Source: QHXW01 sp963847515
GTDB lineage: Bacteria > Acidobacteriota > Terriglobia > Bryobacterales > Bryobacteraceae
NCBI GenBank assembly: GCA_963847515.1
Contig: CAWKAA010000005.1
Span: 2,167,415-2,231,414, forward strand
Length of the DNA: 64,000 nucleotides
Direction: 5' to 3'
Position numbers and translations under genes: made by a program. The notes under the pieces were generated by a model, which was not told where the DNA came from, did not search any database, and was given only the letters and a program-made list of their open reading frames with translations. How positions within the stretch are numbered: the first letter of the stretch is position 1; the number at the start of each line of letters is the position of its first letter. Below, in pieces: positions 45,701-55,140 of this stretch.

Positions 45701-46268
45701 GGGCAACCAGGCACCGAGCGATGCCAATCGTTTCTCAGTTGCAGTGGCCTCTCCATCGCTCGTACCCGTCCGCACGCTGCAAGAACAATTCGCTGTCGCG
45801 CAGTTCGAGAACCTGAGCGATGCGCAGAAGCTGTCGCAGGCCGCCTATTCGCCACTCGATAGCGGGCTGGAACTCGCTGCCGCGCGCCTGTACGCTTCCG
45901 GCACAGCGATCAGCGACAACGTGCGCTACGATCTGACGATCATCGACACCAAATTCCGGCGGCTTTCGCTGCGATTCTTCGTGCTGCTGGGTTCGCTCTT
46001 CACGCACTTCCTCAAAGGTTCGAGCGTGGCGCGCAGTAATCTGTCGGCGTACCGCCAGGCGCAGACACAGCCCTGGGCCGACAAGGTGGCGGTGAAGCCG
46101 GAGGGCTTCGCGGTCGCCAATCTTGCCGATAACACGGTCTATCATCCAGAGGCCGCGTCGTTTACGAGTCAAGCCGCGGCGAACGATTACCTGACGCGAG
46201 CGGTCGCGCAGAATCCAAACCTGGCGGGCACGGTCCACGTAATCCCGCACTTTGAGGTGGCTGCATGA
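42792..46268 (+). CDS. Giant beta-rich protein, DUF6603-like, operon gene 2
   Basis: The 1158-residue product (GTG start) has no signal peptide. Residues 1-130 are helical. Residues about 250-900 are dense alternating hydrophobic beta-strands rich in Gly, Leu and Phe (IPLHVDLGPMSLEWLYLDLD, NLGPANLDIAFKPPTGVGLD, GGGFLYIDTEHGEYAGALQL, SGFSLLLIITADFGAGIQLG), which I associate with the DUF6603 family. FGVGVFGVGIDVTVEGPTPW and ASLSFFFFSIDIGIDFTWGD follow near 855-900. The last 240 residues are mixed. Such strands suggest a long hydrophobic groove or barrel-like sheet. It is coupled to both neighbours by 4-nt overlaps. Function unknown. Confidence 0.9.
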   Translation: MSALGTIENGALALGRLLRGMMRPLEASDPAVMKAFVADLGWSLPDPVPPALIGLKDSIAALSQKVGDLENAIASGASDEELLAKAADVIAALVQAVNTIAGLPAALNAQLPPAFVAATNLPNAFFGRLLGTLIVDGLKEALPLETRIARLIGVIEISAQPADPAHFQPEFELRAVHWDRIGTLFSDPVQLMKDVYGWGTPSINLAPLQDALFSFSFALGFPGAYDFPTPGMLKAIAPSVANPKPDRSFELTIFDYGVVKATALLTTVPKATAAEIQGIAIAIVTTGSLDKLEIPISGNLALDFSASIDASAGVAMILKPGQTPQLIANYDVSGSPVTSGELTATVTYSVPDTDDPFSILALPGGSGITARQASFLGGLGRTGKGDLDPKFEIGLKKGKLTITTAGADGFLSKILPGDGINLDFDLAVGWSRDTGVYIQGNAGLNIAIPLHVDLGPMSLEWLYLDLDLGGGGLTLIPAIGATGQLGPLSAAVDHIGIKLLTTFPPNGGNLGPANLDIAFKPPTGVGLDLNAGVVSGGGFLYIDTEHGEYAGALQLMFADFLTLTAIGLITTKMPDGSSGFSLLLIITADFGAGIQLGFGFTLLAVGGLVGLNRTMLLQPLMDGVRSGAVDSIMFPQDVVKNAMKIISDLKAIFPPQEGIFLIGPMAKLGWGEPTLISLSLGVIIEMPGNVAILGVLKLALPANDIAVIVIQVNFAGAIEFDKSRLYFFASLYDSRVLFITIEGEMGVLMAWGSDSNFVVSVGGFHPQYSPPPLPFPSPRRISVDIINESYARIHCDGYFAVTSNTCQFGAHSDFFFGFSACSVEGHSGFDALLQFSPFHFIVEISTSFSVKVFGVGVFGVGIDVTVEGPTPWHVHGTASLSFFFFSIDIGIDFTWGDSRNTMLPPVQLMPVLSGEYTKQINWRAVLPAGAHLNVVLRKLDPSETAMVLHPVGTLQISQRAIPLDLTLDKAGNQAPSDANRFSVAVASPSLVPVRTLQEQFAVAQFENLSDAQKLSQAAYSPLDSGLELAAARLYASGTAISDNVRYDLTIIDTKFRRLSLRFFVLLGSLFTHFLKGSSVARSNLSAYRQAQTQPWADKVAVKPEGFAVANLADNTVYHPEAASFTSQAAANDYLTRAVAQNPNLAGTVHVIPHFEVAA

Positions 46269-49200
46269 AGGTAATCGCGAATTACGCGTTCCTGCCATGG
46301 CTCCGCCAAGGCATCGCCAACACCCTCACGACAGCCGATGGCGATGCGTCGGTGAAGACGCGCGCCACGATCCAGGTGGCACTCACGCTCTCGGGCGATC
46401 CCTTGGGAGGCGGCGCGGAGCTGACCAACACCGTTACGCAGAACGTGCAGCTTTACGGTCCCGGCGACATTATCGCCTTCGAGCAACAGGCAGTTGTAAA
46501 CGAAATATTGCGCACCGATCCGCGGCCCTGGGTTACGAACTTCGAATCGAACTATCTGCCGCTGATCGATTTCTATGACGAGGATTTTCCCTGGCGCTAC
46601 ACACCGGCAGCTCCGGATGGCAGCGGCTTGCACCTGCGGCCGTGGATCGCGCTGGTCGTGCTTGCCGACGGCGAGTTTCAGCCACCGCAAGTGAGGGACA
46701 CCAAGGATGGCGCCAAAGTGCAGTTCATCACCGTCCCGGATGCGAGTGTATTTCCGCCGCCCGACGAGCTTTGGGCGTGGGCGCATGTCCACTTCAATAC
46801 CAGCCTGTCAGGCGATCCCAATACGCTGGTGTCGCCTGATATGAACCAGGTGCTGCCGCGCGTGCAGTCTCTGCTGGCGCAGAATCCGGATATCGCGTAT
46901 TCGCGGCTGATGTGTCCGCGGCGGCTGGCTGACAATACCGCGTATACAGCGTTCGTCATACCGGTATTCGAGACGGGACGGCTCGCTGCATTGGGCGACG
47001 ACCCGACTGCGGCGCCGCACGCAACTTTCTCGGCGTGGGCCGGGTATGGCGGGAAACCGGAACCCACGAACTATCCGTTCTTTTATAGCTGGTCGTTCCG
47101 AACGGCTTCGCACGGCGATTTCGAATATCTCGTGCGCCTGCTGAAGCCTCAGCCTCTGGACTCGCGTGTCGGCGTCCGCGATATGGATGTGCAGGACCCA
47201 GGCTCCAATCTTCCGGGCATCACGGATCCGGCACTCGCAGGCATTCTAAAGTTAGGCGGCGCGCTTCGGGTTCCCGATGCGGATCTGAGTCCCGACGAGC
47301 TTGCCCTACGACAGAAATACGAGAACTGGGATCAGCCGTATCCTGACGTATTCGAGACAAACCTTGCGAAATTCATTAATCTGCCTGACGACTACGCGAA
47401 TCAGACCGCCCAAGCGGCCAACGCAGCGTCTGGAATCGGCCCGGGCATTAATGATGATCCGGACCCGCTGATCACAGCTCCGTTATATGGCCGATGGCAC
47501 GCACTCACTCGGCGCCTGCTGTTCAACGCGGACGGTAGCGCCGCGCCGAATCCCACGAATTGGGTGCACAGGCTGAATCTGGACCCACGTTTCCGGGTGC
47601 CCGCCAACTTCGGTACGGACGTCGTAGAGACGAACACCGAAGAGTACATGAACTACGCGTGGGAGCAAATCGGCGACGTGCTCGCCGCTAATTCGCGCAT
47701 TCGCCGTCTTCTGGTCGCTCGTGAAGTGTCCTGGCGTTGGCACGAGACTTCGGTGAAGCCATTGGCGGCCTCGAATTCCGAGCGTGCATTCGCGGTGCTT
47801 GCACCGGTAGCCTCGCGCGTGATGGCCAGCCCCACGACCATCGCGTACCTGCAACGCACCAGCCTGCTCCCGTCTGTGTACACGGCAGCGGTGATGCGGC
47901 GCGTGATGCGCCCCGGATCGCGGCTGATCCGCTCGCTGCCCTTCACCCCCACTGTCACGCCGCAGAATCTCCTGAATCGCGTCAACAGCGGCCAGGTGAG
48001 TCCTGCGCCACCAGTTGTCGTGCCGCCGGGCGTGCCCACATTGGATCAGGCTGCCGGGGCAACTCCCACGAACGTGCCGGGATGGGTGGCGGGCCTGCTT
48101 TCGCAATATCCATGGCTTCCGCGCGCGGTGCTCATTGCCGCAATCGTGCTCGCGGTGCTGTTCCTGTTGATCCCGCTGATCGGCATTGTCTTCGCGATTG
48201 CGATCGTGTTGGCAGGCTTCTTCCTGTACCGACGCTTGCTGCAATGGCAGCAGTCACTCCAAGCGCCCGGTAGCATCACCCAGGCCAACCAGACGCCTGC
48301 TTCGGTGGATCAGCTTCCGAAGAGCCCGGACTTCACGATTCAACTGCCGGGCTCTGCAGTCCGCCCCACGATCGGCGGCACCGACAGTGCAACAGCGGCC
48401 CGCTTCAAAACCGCGCTGCGCGATTCATTCTCGATGATCATGACGACGCGCAGCGTTTCTGCTCGCCCTGCGCCGGTCCTGCTGAATCTTGCCGACCTGA
48501 CCACGAAGCTGGTGACGGCGCTCGATCCGCAGGTGACGATCGCCCGGCGCGGTCTGTCCATCATCTCGATTCCTTCGTGGATTCGCGATTTAATTGGCGA
48601 CAATTTCGGCGAGGTGATGGCCTACCCGAAGATCGATCTCCCGATGTATGAGCCGCTCAAGAGCATCTCGGCGGAGTTGTTCCTGCCGAACCTCAATCTA
48701 ATTCCACCAAACACCATTACGCTGATCGAGACCAACTTTAGGTTCATCGAAGCATACATGGTTGGACTAAACCATGAGTTCGCGCGAAAGCTTCTGTGGC
48801 GCGAATTTCCAAGCGACCAACGCGGCAGTTATTTCCGCCAGTTCTGGGACCCGCGCAGCTATCGTGATACCGATAATCTGACGCCGGCTCAGCTCAAAGA
48901 GAAGCTCTACGACATTCCGGAGCTGCACCGCTGGGCGCTTACGTCGAATCTCGGCGACCACAATAATCGCGCCACGTTAGAGAAAGGCGAAGAAGCGGTA
49001 CTCGTGATTCGCGGCGAGCTGCTGAAGCGCTATCCGACTGCGGTGATATACGCCCATCATGCGCAGTGGACGCTGAAGAAGGATGGTTCAATCGATCAAA
49101 CCCAGCCGCGCACCTTGCAGGACATCGATGCGGCATTCGAGGACAACCCTCCCACCACGATCGTGCGCATGCCGCTTTATGAGGCCAAGGTGGATCCCGA

Positions 49201-49609
49201 TATCTACTTCTTCGGCTTTGATCTGACCATTGACGAGGCGAAGGGGGGTCCGGGCAACAATCCGAGCGATGAGCCGGGATGGTTCTTCGTCATCAAAGAG
49301 CGGCCGGGCGAGCCGCGTTTCGGGCTGGAGCTTTCACGCAGCACTGTTAATCCCGAGGTCTTCGACGAGCTGACTTGGGACGATGCATCTCCGGGCTTTC
49401 CCGCGGGGAAACACCTGCCAGCCGGGAGCTTGACCGCGATTAACTTGCAGCCGCCTCCGCCCGCCGACCCAGAAGGGAAAAAGCCGCAGTATACGGATGA
49501 CGTGCAGGTGAAGGCGGCCGCCGTGAGCTCGGCACGTTGGGCCTATCTGCTGTTCCGTGAACCTGTCATGGTGGCCGTGCACGCGGACGAGATGCTGAGG
49601 ACATCATAG
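46265..49609 (+). CDS. Giant protein with a central membrane segment, operon gene 3
   Basis: The 1114-residue product starts MKVIANYAFLPWLRQGIANT. Its first 600 residues are soluble-looking, with ELTNTVTQNVQLYGPGDIIA and WRYTPAAPDGSGLHLRPWIA early on. A Pro/Val-rich linker leads to a long hydrophobic stretch at about 618-652 (VLIAAIVLAVLFLLIPLIGI and VFAIAIVLAGFFLY), enough for two short spans or one hairpin. The last 430 residues contain NHEFARKLLWREFPSDQRGS and FRQFWDPRSY, which look like a conserved block, and GWFFVIKERPGEPRFGLE. No enzyme motif is recognised. The ATG overlaps the previous stop as ATGA. It is probably a membrane-tethered structural component. Confidence 0.9.
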   Translation: MKVIANYAFLPWLRQGIANTLTTADGDASVKTRATIQVALTLSGDPLGGGAELTNTVTQNVQLYGPGDIIAFEQQAVVNEILRTDPRPWVTNFESNYLPLIDFYDEDFPWRYTPAAPDGSGLHLRPWIALVVLADGEFQPPQVRDTKDGAKVQFITVPDASVFPPPDELWAWAHVHFNTSLSGDPNTLVSPDMNQVLPRVQSLLAQNPDIAYSRLMCPRRLADNTAYTAFVIPVFETGRLAALGDDPTAAPHATFSAWAGYGGKPEPTNYPFFYSWSFRTASHGDFEYLVRLLKPQPLDSRVGVRDMDVQDPGSNLPGITDPALAGILKLGGALRVPDADLSPDELALRQKYENWDQPYPDVFETNLAKFINLPDDYANQTAQAANAASGIGPGINDDPDPLITAPLYGRWHALTRRLLFNADGSAAPNPTNWVHRLNLDPRFRVPANFGTDVVETNTEEYMNYAWEQIGDVLAANSRIRRLLVAREVSWRWHETSVKPLAASNSERAFAVLAPVASRVMASPTTIAYLQRTSLLPSVYTAAVMRRVMRPGSRLIRSLPFTPTVTPQNLLNRVNSGQVSPAPPVVVPPGVPTLDQAAGATPTNVPGWVAGLLSQYPWLPRAVLIAAIVLAVLFLLIPLIGIVFAIAIVLAGFFLYRRLLQWQQSLQAPGSITQANQTPASVDQLPKSPDFTIQLPGSAVRPTIGGTDSATAARFKTALRDSFSMIMTTRSVSARPAPVLLNLADLTTKLVTALDPQVTIARRGLSIISIPSWIRDLIGDNFGEVMAYPKIDLPMYEPLKSISAELFLPNLNLIPPNTITLIETNFRFIEAYMVGLNHEFARKLLWREFPSDQRGSYFRQFWDPRSYRDTDNLTPAQLKEKLYDIPELHRWALTSNLGDHNNRATLEKGEEAVLVIRGELLKRYPTAVIYAHHAQWTLKKDGSIDQTQPRTLQDIDAAFEDNPPTTIVRMPLYEAKVDPDIYFFGFDLTIDEAKGGPGNNPSDEPGWFFVIKERPGEPRFGLELSRSTVNPEVFDELTWDDASPGFPAGKHLPAGSLTAINLQPPPPADPEGKKPQYTDDVQVKAAAVSSARWAYLLFREPVMVAVHADEMLRTS

Positions 49610-49611
49610 CG

Positions 49612-52600
49612 ATGGCGGACTTTCAAACTAACCAGAGTCAACTCGCCGCTGCCCGGGCCGCACTCGCTTCCGTCCAAAGCGCTCTCTCCGCGGCGCTCGA
49701 GACGCAGAAGCAAGCCCAGGCGAATCTCAATCAGTATCTGCGACGTGCAAAGAGCGGCGATCGCGAGGACCCGGAAAAGCCGCGGCTCGAACAAGCAGTG
49801 GCTCAAGCCACGGCTGCTGTGACGCAGCAGAAGACTGCGGTGCAGCGCGCGAACGCAGGCGCAGAAGCGGCGCTCGAAGGATTTGCATCGTTCACCGACC
49901 CGCGCCAGAACGTCAGCCAGCTAAGCACCGGGTCGCCGTTCCTGCTGCTGCCCGTTCGAGTGGAAACTCGCTTTGCGACTGTGGACGGGCAACATCAGCT
50001 GTGGGTGCGCATATATCCGGACGATTGCTCGATCGATATTTTCGAGCCGGTGCTCTCCTCGAGCGAACTAGCCAACGCCAAGCTGTATTGGGAACGAATC
50101 TGGAGTTCCGGAGGTGTGGAGGCCGATCAGCGCGGCGCTTGGAGTGGGCTGGTTGCGGCACACGGTTCGGGCCGCGCGTCATGGATACTCGACAACTACC
50201 AACCGGTGAACATTGGTTCACAGCCGGTGAAGGCCGCATCGACCGACGAGATCCTGGTGATCCCTACCGGCACGCCGCTCGCGCCCGCCGAGGCTACGGC
50301 CATCATCACCTATTGGCAGGCAATCTGGATCGCCGATGGGGATGCCGTGAAATCGCAAGCGGCACGCCCCGCGCTCGAGGCAGCCGTCGGCGCGGCGCGC
50401 GCAGCCGAGATGATCGCCAACTACGCGCCGTTTAATCTCGGCGACAAGCCAGCGCCTCCGAAGAAGAAACCCGACGTGGCGCTTTCGACCGCCTTTGTCG
50501 TGTTTCCGCCCGATCCGGCCACCAAGCAATCGCCTTGGTCGCAAGCGCCGCGTGTGAATCATCTGGCCGATCGCTTTGTGGTGCTGGGCTTCAATGCCGG
50601 CGTTCAGACGCTCGAAGCCATCGGCGGCGTGGTGTCCTTGCCGCTGTACACGGGTCCCGATCCGTCGGCGGATCCAAGCGAGACCATTCATCCGCAGGGC
50701 GCGGATCTGTTCGTTCCGGACCAACTGCAGTGGCTGGTCGATTTCGATCGAGCGGTTAGCGCCGGTATGGGGCTGCGGATCAATCTCACGGCGGACCAGG
50801 CTACGAAAGGCTTCGATCGGTTGCTGGTGCTAGGGCTAGAGCTCAGCGCAAACGAAGCAAATGCTACCCAAGCCATCGAAGAGTTGCTCGCGCATCATCA
50901 TTACGGGCGCAGCGGATTGTCGATTGTTCCGCAGGGCACGCCGGCTCACAACAGCACGGGAACCAGCGCGGGCGCGCCGCCGATCGATGACTCGGATGCG
51001 ACCTTCGACGATCGCAAGCATTTTCCGCTCTTCGTCCCGGCGGCGGATCCGCTCGACCGGCTCGATGGCGATTGGTTGACGCGGCTGCTGGGTATCAATC
51101 CGGCGCTGTTCCAGAAGGTCCATGGCAGCGACGGCAAAGACCAGATGCAGGCGCGCGCAATGCAAACCGCGTTATGGCCGGCAACGCTCGGCTATTGGAT
51201 CGACAAGATGCTGACGCCGGTGTTCAGCGACGATACCGTCGCGAATACGCGCTCGTTCTTTACGTCCTACGTGAGTGGGCGCGGCCCGATTCCGGCTCTG
51301 CGTATCAGTGGGCAGCCGTACGGGATTCTGGCAACGACGGCGTTCTCTCGTATGGCTTGGCTCACGAGCCGCGAGGCCGCGTTACTGCCGCAATTCAGTT
51401 TTCTCCAAAATCTCGCCGCGGTGCTGTTCAAAATCGGCGCGGATTGGCGCAACATGAGCGCCAATGCTTCGTTTGTTGGCAAAGCGGGCGATGCGCATCA
51501 ATTGCTGCTCGATATCATCGGCCTGCACCCGGCGTCGGTCGAATTTCATACGCGCTACGCCGAGAGCCTCACAGAATTGTTCAACACGGTGAACCTCTGG
51601 GGACTCGGCCCGGATTTCTGGCAGGCGATTCTGGCTTTGGCGCTCGAAGCCGCCGGCGCCGCGCTGTTGAACAATCTCGGCTACAAAGGCACACAACTCC
51701 CCGATATTCTGCAGCACGTCTTTATGACCGATGCTGCAGCACTCCCGAATGTGATCGACGACCGGCCGCTATCTGAGACCGCGATGATTCGCCCCTACAC
51801 CGACGACGGTCGCAACTATATTCAATGGCTGATCGACGCGTCCAAGACATCGCTCGATGCGCTGTATCAGGAACAGGGCTTCAGCGGCAATAAGACGCCG
51901 GAGACGTTGCTCTATCTCTATCTGCGGCATGCGCTCACGCTCGCCTATTACGACACCAGTTATAACCTGCATCGCAGCGCGGGAATCCTGACGGTTGCAC
52001 AGTTGGCGGCGATGAAGCCGGAGCCGGTTTTTGTCCACGTGGCCGACGCACCCGCATCGGAAAGCCGGTTCGCGGCACTCTACAAGACGGAGCCGCGGAT
52101 CACTTCGAGCCCAACGCTTCTGGTTTCGGATTACATCACGGCCCACTTGACGACGCTGGTCGAATCGCAGGAGCTGGCCGATCAGATGCGCGCTCTCGAC
52201 ATTCTCAAGACTGCAACAACCGCGGCGCTAGAGCGAGCCTTCGCTGAGCACATCGATTGCTGCAGCTATCGCTACGACGCCTGGCTGTTGGGTCTGGTGC
52301 GCTACCAATTAGAGCAAATGCGCACTATCGAAGGAGGTCGAGGGCAGATCGAGGGAAATGGAAAGGCCGGCTCGTTGTACATGGGCGCGTATGCCTGGCT
52401 CGAAGATCTGAGGCCATCACCAAGCCAACTCCAGCCGGTCCAGCTTCCGCCCGACGTGGCCCCGAACTTCGAAGACAAGACGCCGTTGCTGCATGACCCG
52501 GCGAACGGCGGTTACATCCACGCTCCGTCGCTGCATCATGCAGAGACCGCGGCCGTGCTGCGCAGTGGATACCTGGCGAACGCGAAGCCTGCCAATCCGT

Positions 52601-55140
52601 CCACTCTATCGGTGAATCTGTCGTCGGACCGCGTGCGGCTTGCGCTTTCGATGCTGGAAGGCATTCGTAACGGGCAGAGCTTCGGCGCGCTGCTAGGTTA
52701 CCAGTTCGAGCGCGGCCTGCATGACGACTACACATCGATCGAAGTGGACAAGTTCATTTATCCAATGCGCAAGGCGTTTCCGCTGGTCGCCGACGCCATT
52801 TCCACGACGAAGACCGACCCCAGCGTTCCGATCGAGGCCATTGAAGCCCGCAATGTGTTGGATGGGATGAAACTGGTCACGCAGATGCGTACCGCCCCCG
52901 TGTCGAACTCGACCTATCCGTTCGGACAGACGACTCTGCCGTCCGCCACCGGCACTGAAGCCACGGCTATCAACACTCAAGCGAAGCTGCTCCTCAATAT
53001 CTATGACGCCATCGCCGAACTGGCGCTCGCCGAGGGCGTTCACCAGGCTGTGCAGGGGAATTTCGAGCGCATTGGCGCGACGCTCGATGCCTACACCTCC
53101 GGCCATTTTCCGCCGGAGCCGGAGGTGATCCAGACACCCGCGGACGGCATCGGGCTTACGCAACGGGCTGCGATCCATTTCCAGTCCGGCTTGCCGGCGC
53201 CGGCGGGCGCAACACCTCGCGCTACCGCGGAGCCTGCGCTCGACGCCTGGCTCGCAGCGATCATCCCACCGCCAGCGAACATCGGTTGCTTGGTGAGTTG
53301 GACGAACCCGGCAACCGCAACTGCTGAGCAGCAGCCGGTCACACTCGGCGATCTCGCGCTTCGTCCCATCGATCTGGTCAGCCTGATCAAGCCGGACGAC
53401 GTGCAGAGCATGAACGAGCTTGACGATCGCGTGCTGAGCTTCGTGATTGCGAAGCGTTCGCCTCGGCCCGATGCGGTCCTCAAGATCGAATACATGAAGT
53501 CCGGAGGGGCTACATTCAGCGTGTTTGAAACGCTGCCCCTGCTACGAAGCTTGAAGGCGATCATAGGGCGCACGCGGCCTTTGCGGGCAACGGATGCCCT
53601 ACTTCACAACGAAGCTTCGCCCGAGGACGACGCAACGGTCTCGGTGGATTCGACGCGGATCTCGAAGCCCAAAGCGGATCTCGACACGCTGAGCGGGGAC
53701 ATCGGAGCATTTCTCGCGACACTGGCGCCGCTCCTAGCCGATCCGGTCACGAATCGCGCAGCCTTGATCGCGGGCATCGACGGTTTCATCACTAGCGCGG
53801 CGGCGCTGCTTGAACGCGCATCGCGCTTCGCCATGCCATCCGCAGGTTGGGGCTTTGCGTATGACTGGAAAAAGACCGCATTCACGGACCTGATGGCGCA
53901 GGTCAAGGCTTTGGTCGGCCGCTGGACGAACAAACTAGCCGATTACGACGCGAAGATCGCGGCCTATGCTGCGCTGCCAGCCGGGACGTCGGATGATGCC
54001 CGCTTTCGGGCACTACGTGCGGCCGAGATTGACATTTCGGTAGCGCTCACGCCGTTGCCTGCGACCCCGGCGCTGTTGCGGTCCGCACTCGATGCCAAGC
54101 GGGCGACGTTCGCTGCACGGCTCGGCCAGTTTCAGGCCGTGCTCACTACCGCCGATCCATCATTTGCGACTGCGTTGGCGGCTGCCTCGGCGATCGCAAC
54201 TGCAGATCTTGATGCACAGCCATTCGATCTCACCGCGTTCGGCGATCGCACCGTAACGTTCGCTGGCGATTTGGCCGCGAATCTGACCGGCCAACGGACT
54301 GCGATCGACACTCGCAGCTCCGCAGTCAAGGCGCAACTGGACAAAGCCGCATCTGCGGCGGCCAGCACCGACCAAGTGGATGCATTGACCGCGGCCGCGA
54401 AGGCGCTACTTGGTTCGGACTTCCAAATCTATCCGGAATTCGAGCTTGGCGCCACGCAGGGCAGCGAATGGGCCAACGCGCTCGCGTATTCGGCAAGCGG
54501 GGCACTCACGAATTACCTCACGACTACGGCCAACGTCGATTTGCCAGTCGATGAATGGCTGTACGGCGCGGCGCGCGTTCGCCCCAATATGCGCAGTTGG
54601 GAGCAACTCCTGATGCTTACTGGCGCGTTCGGCCAGCCCGTACCGGCCTTGGTCCCGGCGCAGTTTCCGTACGAATCCGGCGCGCCGTGGCTCGCACTGC
54701 CCTACCCGGTGGCTTACCAACTTGTGAGCGATCACCTGCTGTATACAGCGCAGTACTCGACACCATTCGATCCATCGACCCGGCAGTGCGGCATTCTTCT
54801 CGATGACTGGACCGAGGTGATCCCGTCAACCCAAAAGGACACCGGCCTCACGTTCAACTTCGACCGGCCGAATAACGAAGCGCCGCAGTCCTTCCTGTTG
54901 GTTACACCGGCATCGGCAACGGCCACATGGCAGTGGGCGGATCTGGTAGACGCGCTCAACGAAACTCTGGATCTCGCCAAGACTCGCGCCGTCGAACCAG
55001 TGCACATCGACAACACGGCGTACTCGCGATTCCTGCCCGCCACAATCATGGCCGCGACACTTTACGGAATCTCGATCACCACTACGCTCGCGGCTTCGAA
55101 CGGTCTCTATCGCGCCTTGGGGGCGCCTGCCAATGCCTAG
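49612..55140 (+). CDS. Giant 1842-residue protein with N-terminal coiled coil, operon gene 4
   Basis: The ATG lies 2 nt after the previous stop. Residues 1-90 form an Ala/Gln-rich coiled coil (QLAAARAALASVQSALSAAL). The block LLLPVRVETRF with LWVRIYPDDCSIDIFEP (about 107-145) follows. Later blocks are ALRISGQPYGILATTAFSRM (near 562), YRYDAWLLGLVRYQLEQM (near 885), GSLYMGAYAWLEDLRPS, YIHAPSLHHAETAAVLRSGY and RLALSMLEGIRNGQSFGALL. I recall similar blocks in long hypothetical proteins of actinobacteria, unverified. There is no signal peptide, membrane span or catalytic motif. It is uninterrupted over 5.5 kb. It is probably a large structural component. Confidence 0.9.
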   Translation: MADFQTNQSQLAAARAALASVQSALSAALETQKQAQANLNQYLRRAKSGDREDPEKPRLEQAVAQATAAVTQQKTAVQRANAGAEAALEGFASFTDPRQNVSQLSTGSPFLLLPVRVETRFATVDGQHQLWVRIYPDDCSIDIFEPVLSSSELANAKLYWERIWSSGGVEADQRGAWSGLVAAHGSGRASWILDNYQPVNIGSQPVKAASTDEILVIPTGTPLAPAEATAIITYWQAIWIADGDAVKSQAARPALEAAVGAARAAEMIANYAPFNLGDKPAPPKKKPDVALSTAFVVFPPDPATKQSPWSQAPRVNHLADRFVVLGFNAGVQTLEAIGGVVSLPLYTGPDPSADPSETIHPQGADLFVPDQLQWLVDFDRAVSAGMGLRINLTADQATKGFDRLLVLGLELSANEANATQAIEELLAHHHYGRSGLSIVPQGTPAHNSTGTSAGAPPIDDSDATFDDRKHFPLFVPAADPLDRLDGDWLTRLLGINPALFQKVHGSDGKDQMQARAMQTALWPATLGYWIDKMLTPVFSDDTVANTRSFFTSYVSGRGPIPALRISGQPYGILATTAFSRMAWLTSREAALLPQFSFLQNLAAVLFKIGADWRNMSANASFVGKAGDAHQLLLDIIGLHPASVEFHTRYAESLTELFNTVNLWGLGPDFWQAILALALEAAGAALLNNLGYKGTQLPDILQHVFMTDAAALPNVIDDRPLSETAMIRPYTDDGRNYIQWLIDASKTSLDALYQEQGFSGNKTPETLLYLYLRHALTLAYYDTSYNLHRSAGILTVAQLAAMKPEPVFVHVADAPASESRFAALYKTEPRITSSPTLLVSDYITAHLTTLVESQELADQMRALDILKTATTAALERAFAEHIDCCSYRYDAWLLGLVRYQLEQMRTIEGGRGQIEGNGKAGSLYMGAYAWLEDLRPSPSQLQPVQLPPDVAPNFEDKTPLLHDPANGGYIHAPSLHHAETAAVLRSGYLANAKPANPSTLSVNLSSDRVRLALSMLEGIRNGQSFGALLGYQFERGLHDDYTSIEVDKFIYPMRKAFPLVADAISTTKTDPSVPIEAIEARNVLDGMKLVTQMRTAPVSNSTYPFGQTTLPSATGTEATAINTQAKLLLNIYDAIAELALAEGVHQAVQGNFERIGATLDAYTSGHFPPEPEVIQTPADGIGLTQRAAIHFQSGLPAPAGATPRATAEPALDAWLAAIIPPPANIGCLVSWTNPATATAEQQPVTLGDLALRPIDLVSLIKPDDVQSMNELDDRVLSFVIAKRSPRPDAVLKIEYMKSGGATFSVFETLPLLRSLKAIIGRTRPLRATDALLHNEASPEDDATVSVDSTRISKPKADLDTLSGDIGAFLATLAPLLADPVTNRAALIAGIDGFITSAAALLERASRFAMPSAGWGFAYDWKKTAFTDLMAQVKALVGRWTNKLADYDAKIAAYAALPAGTSDDARFRALRAAEIDISVALTPLPATPALLRSALDAKRATFAARLGQFQAVLTTADPSFATALAAASAIATADLDAQPFDLTAFGDRTVTFAGDLAANLTGQRTAIDTRSSAVKAQLDKAASAAASTDQVDALTAAAKALLGSDFQIYPEFELGATQGSEWANALAYSASGALTNYLTTTANVDLPVDEWLYGAARVRPNMRSWEQLLMLTGAFGQPVPALVPAQFPYESGAPWLALPYPVAYQLVSDHLLYTAQYSTPFDPSTRQCGILLDDWTEVIPSTQKDTGLTFNFDRPNNEAPQSFLLVTPASATATWQWADLVDALNETLDLAKTRAVEPVHIDNTAYSRFLPATIMAATLYGISITTTLAASNGLYRALGAPANA

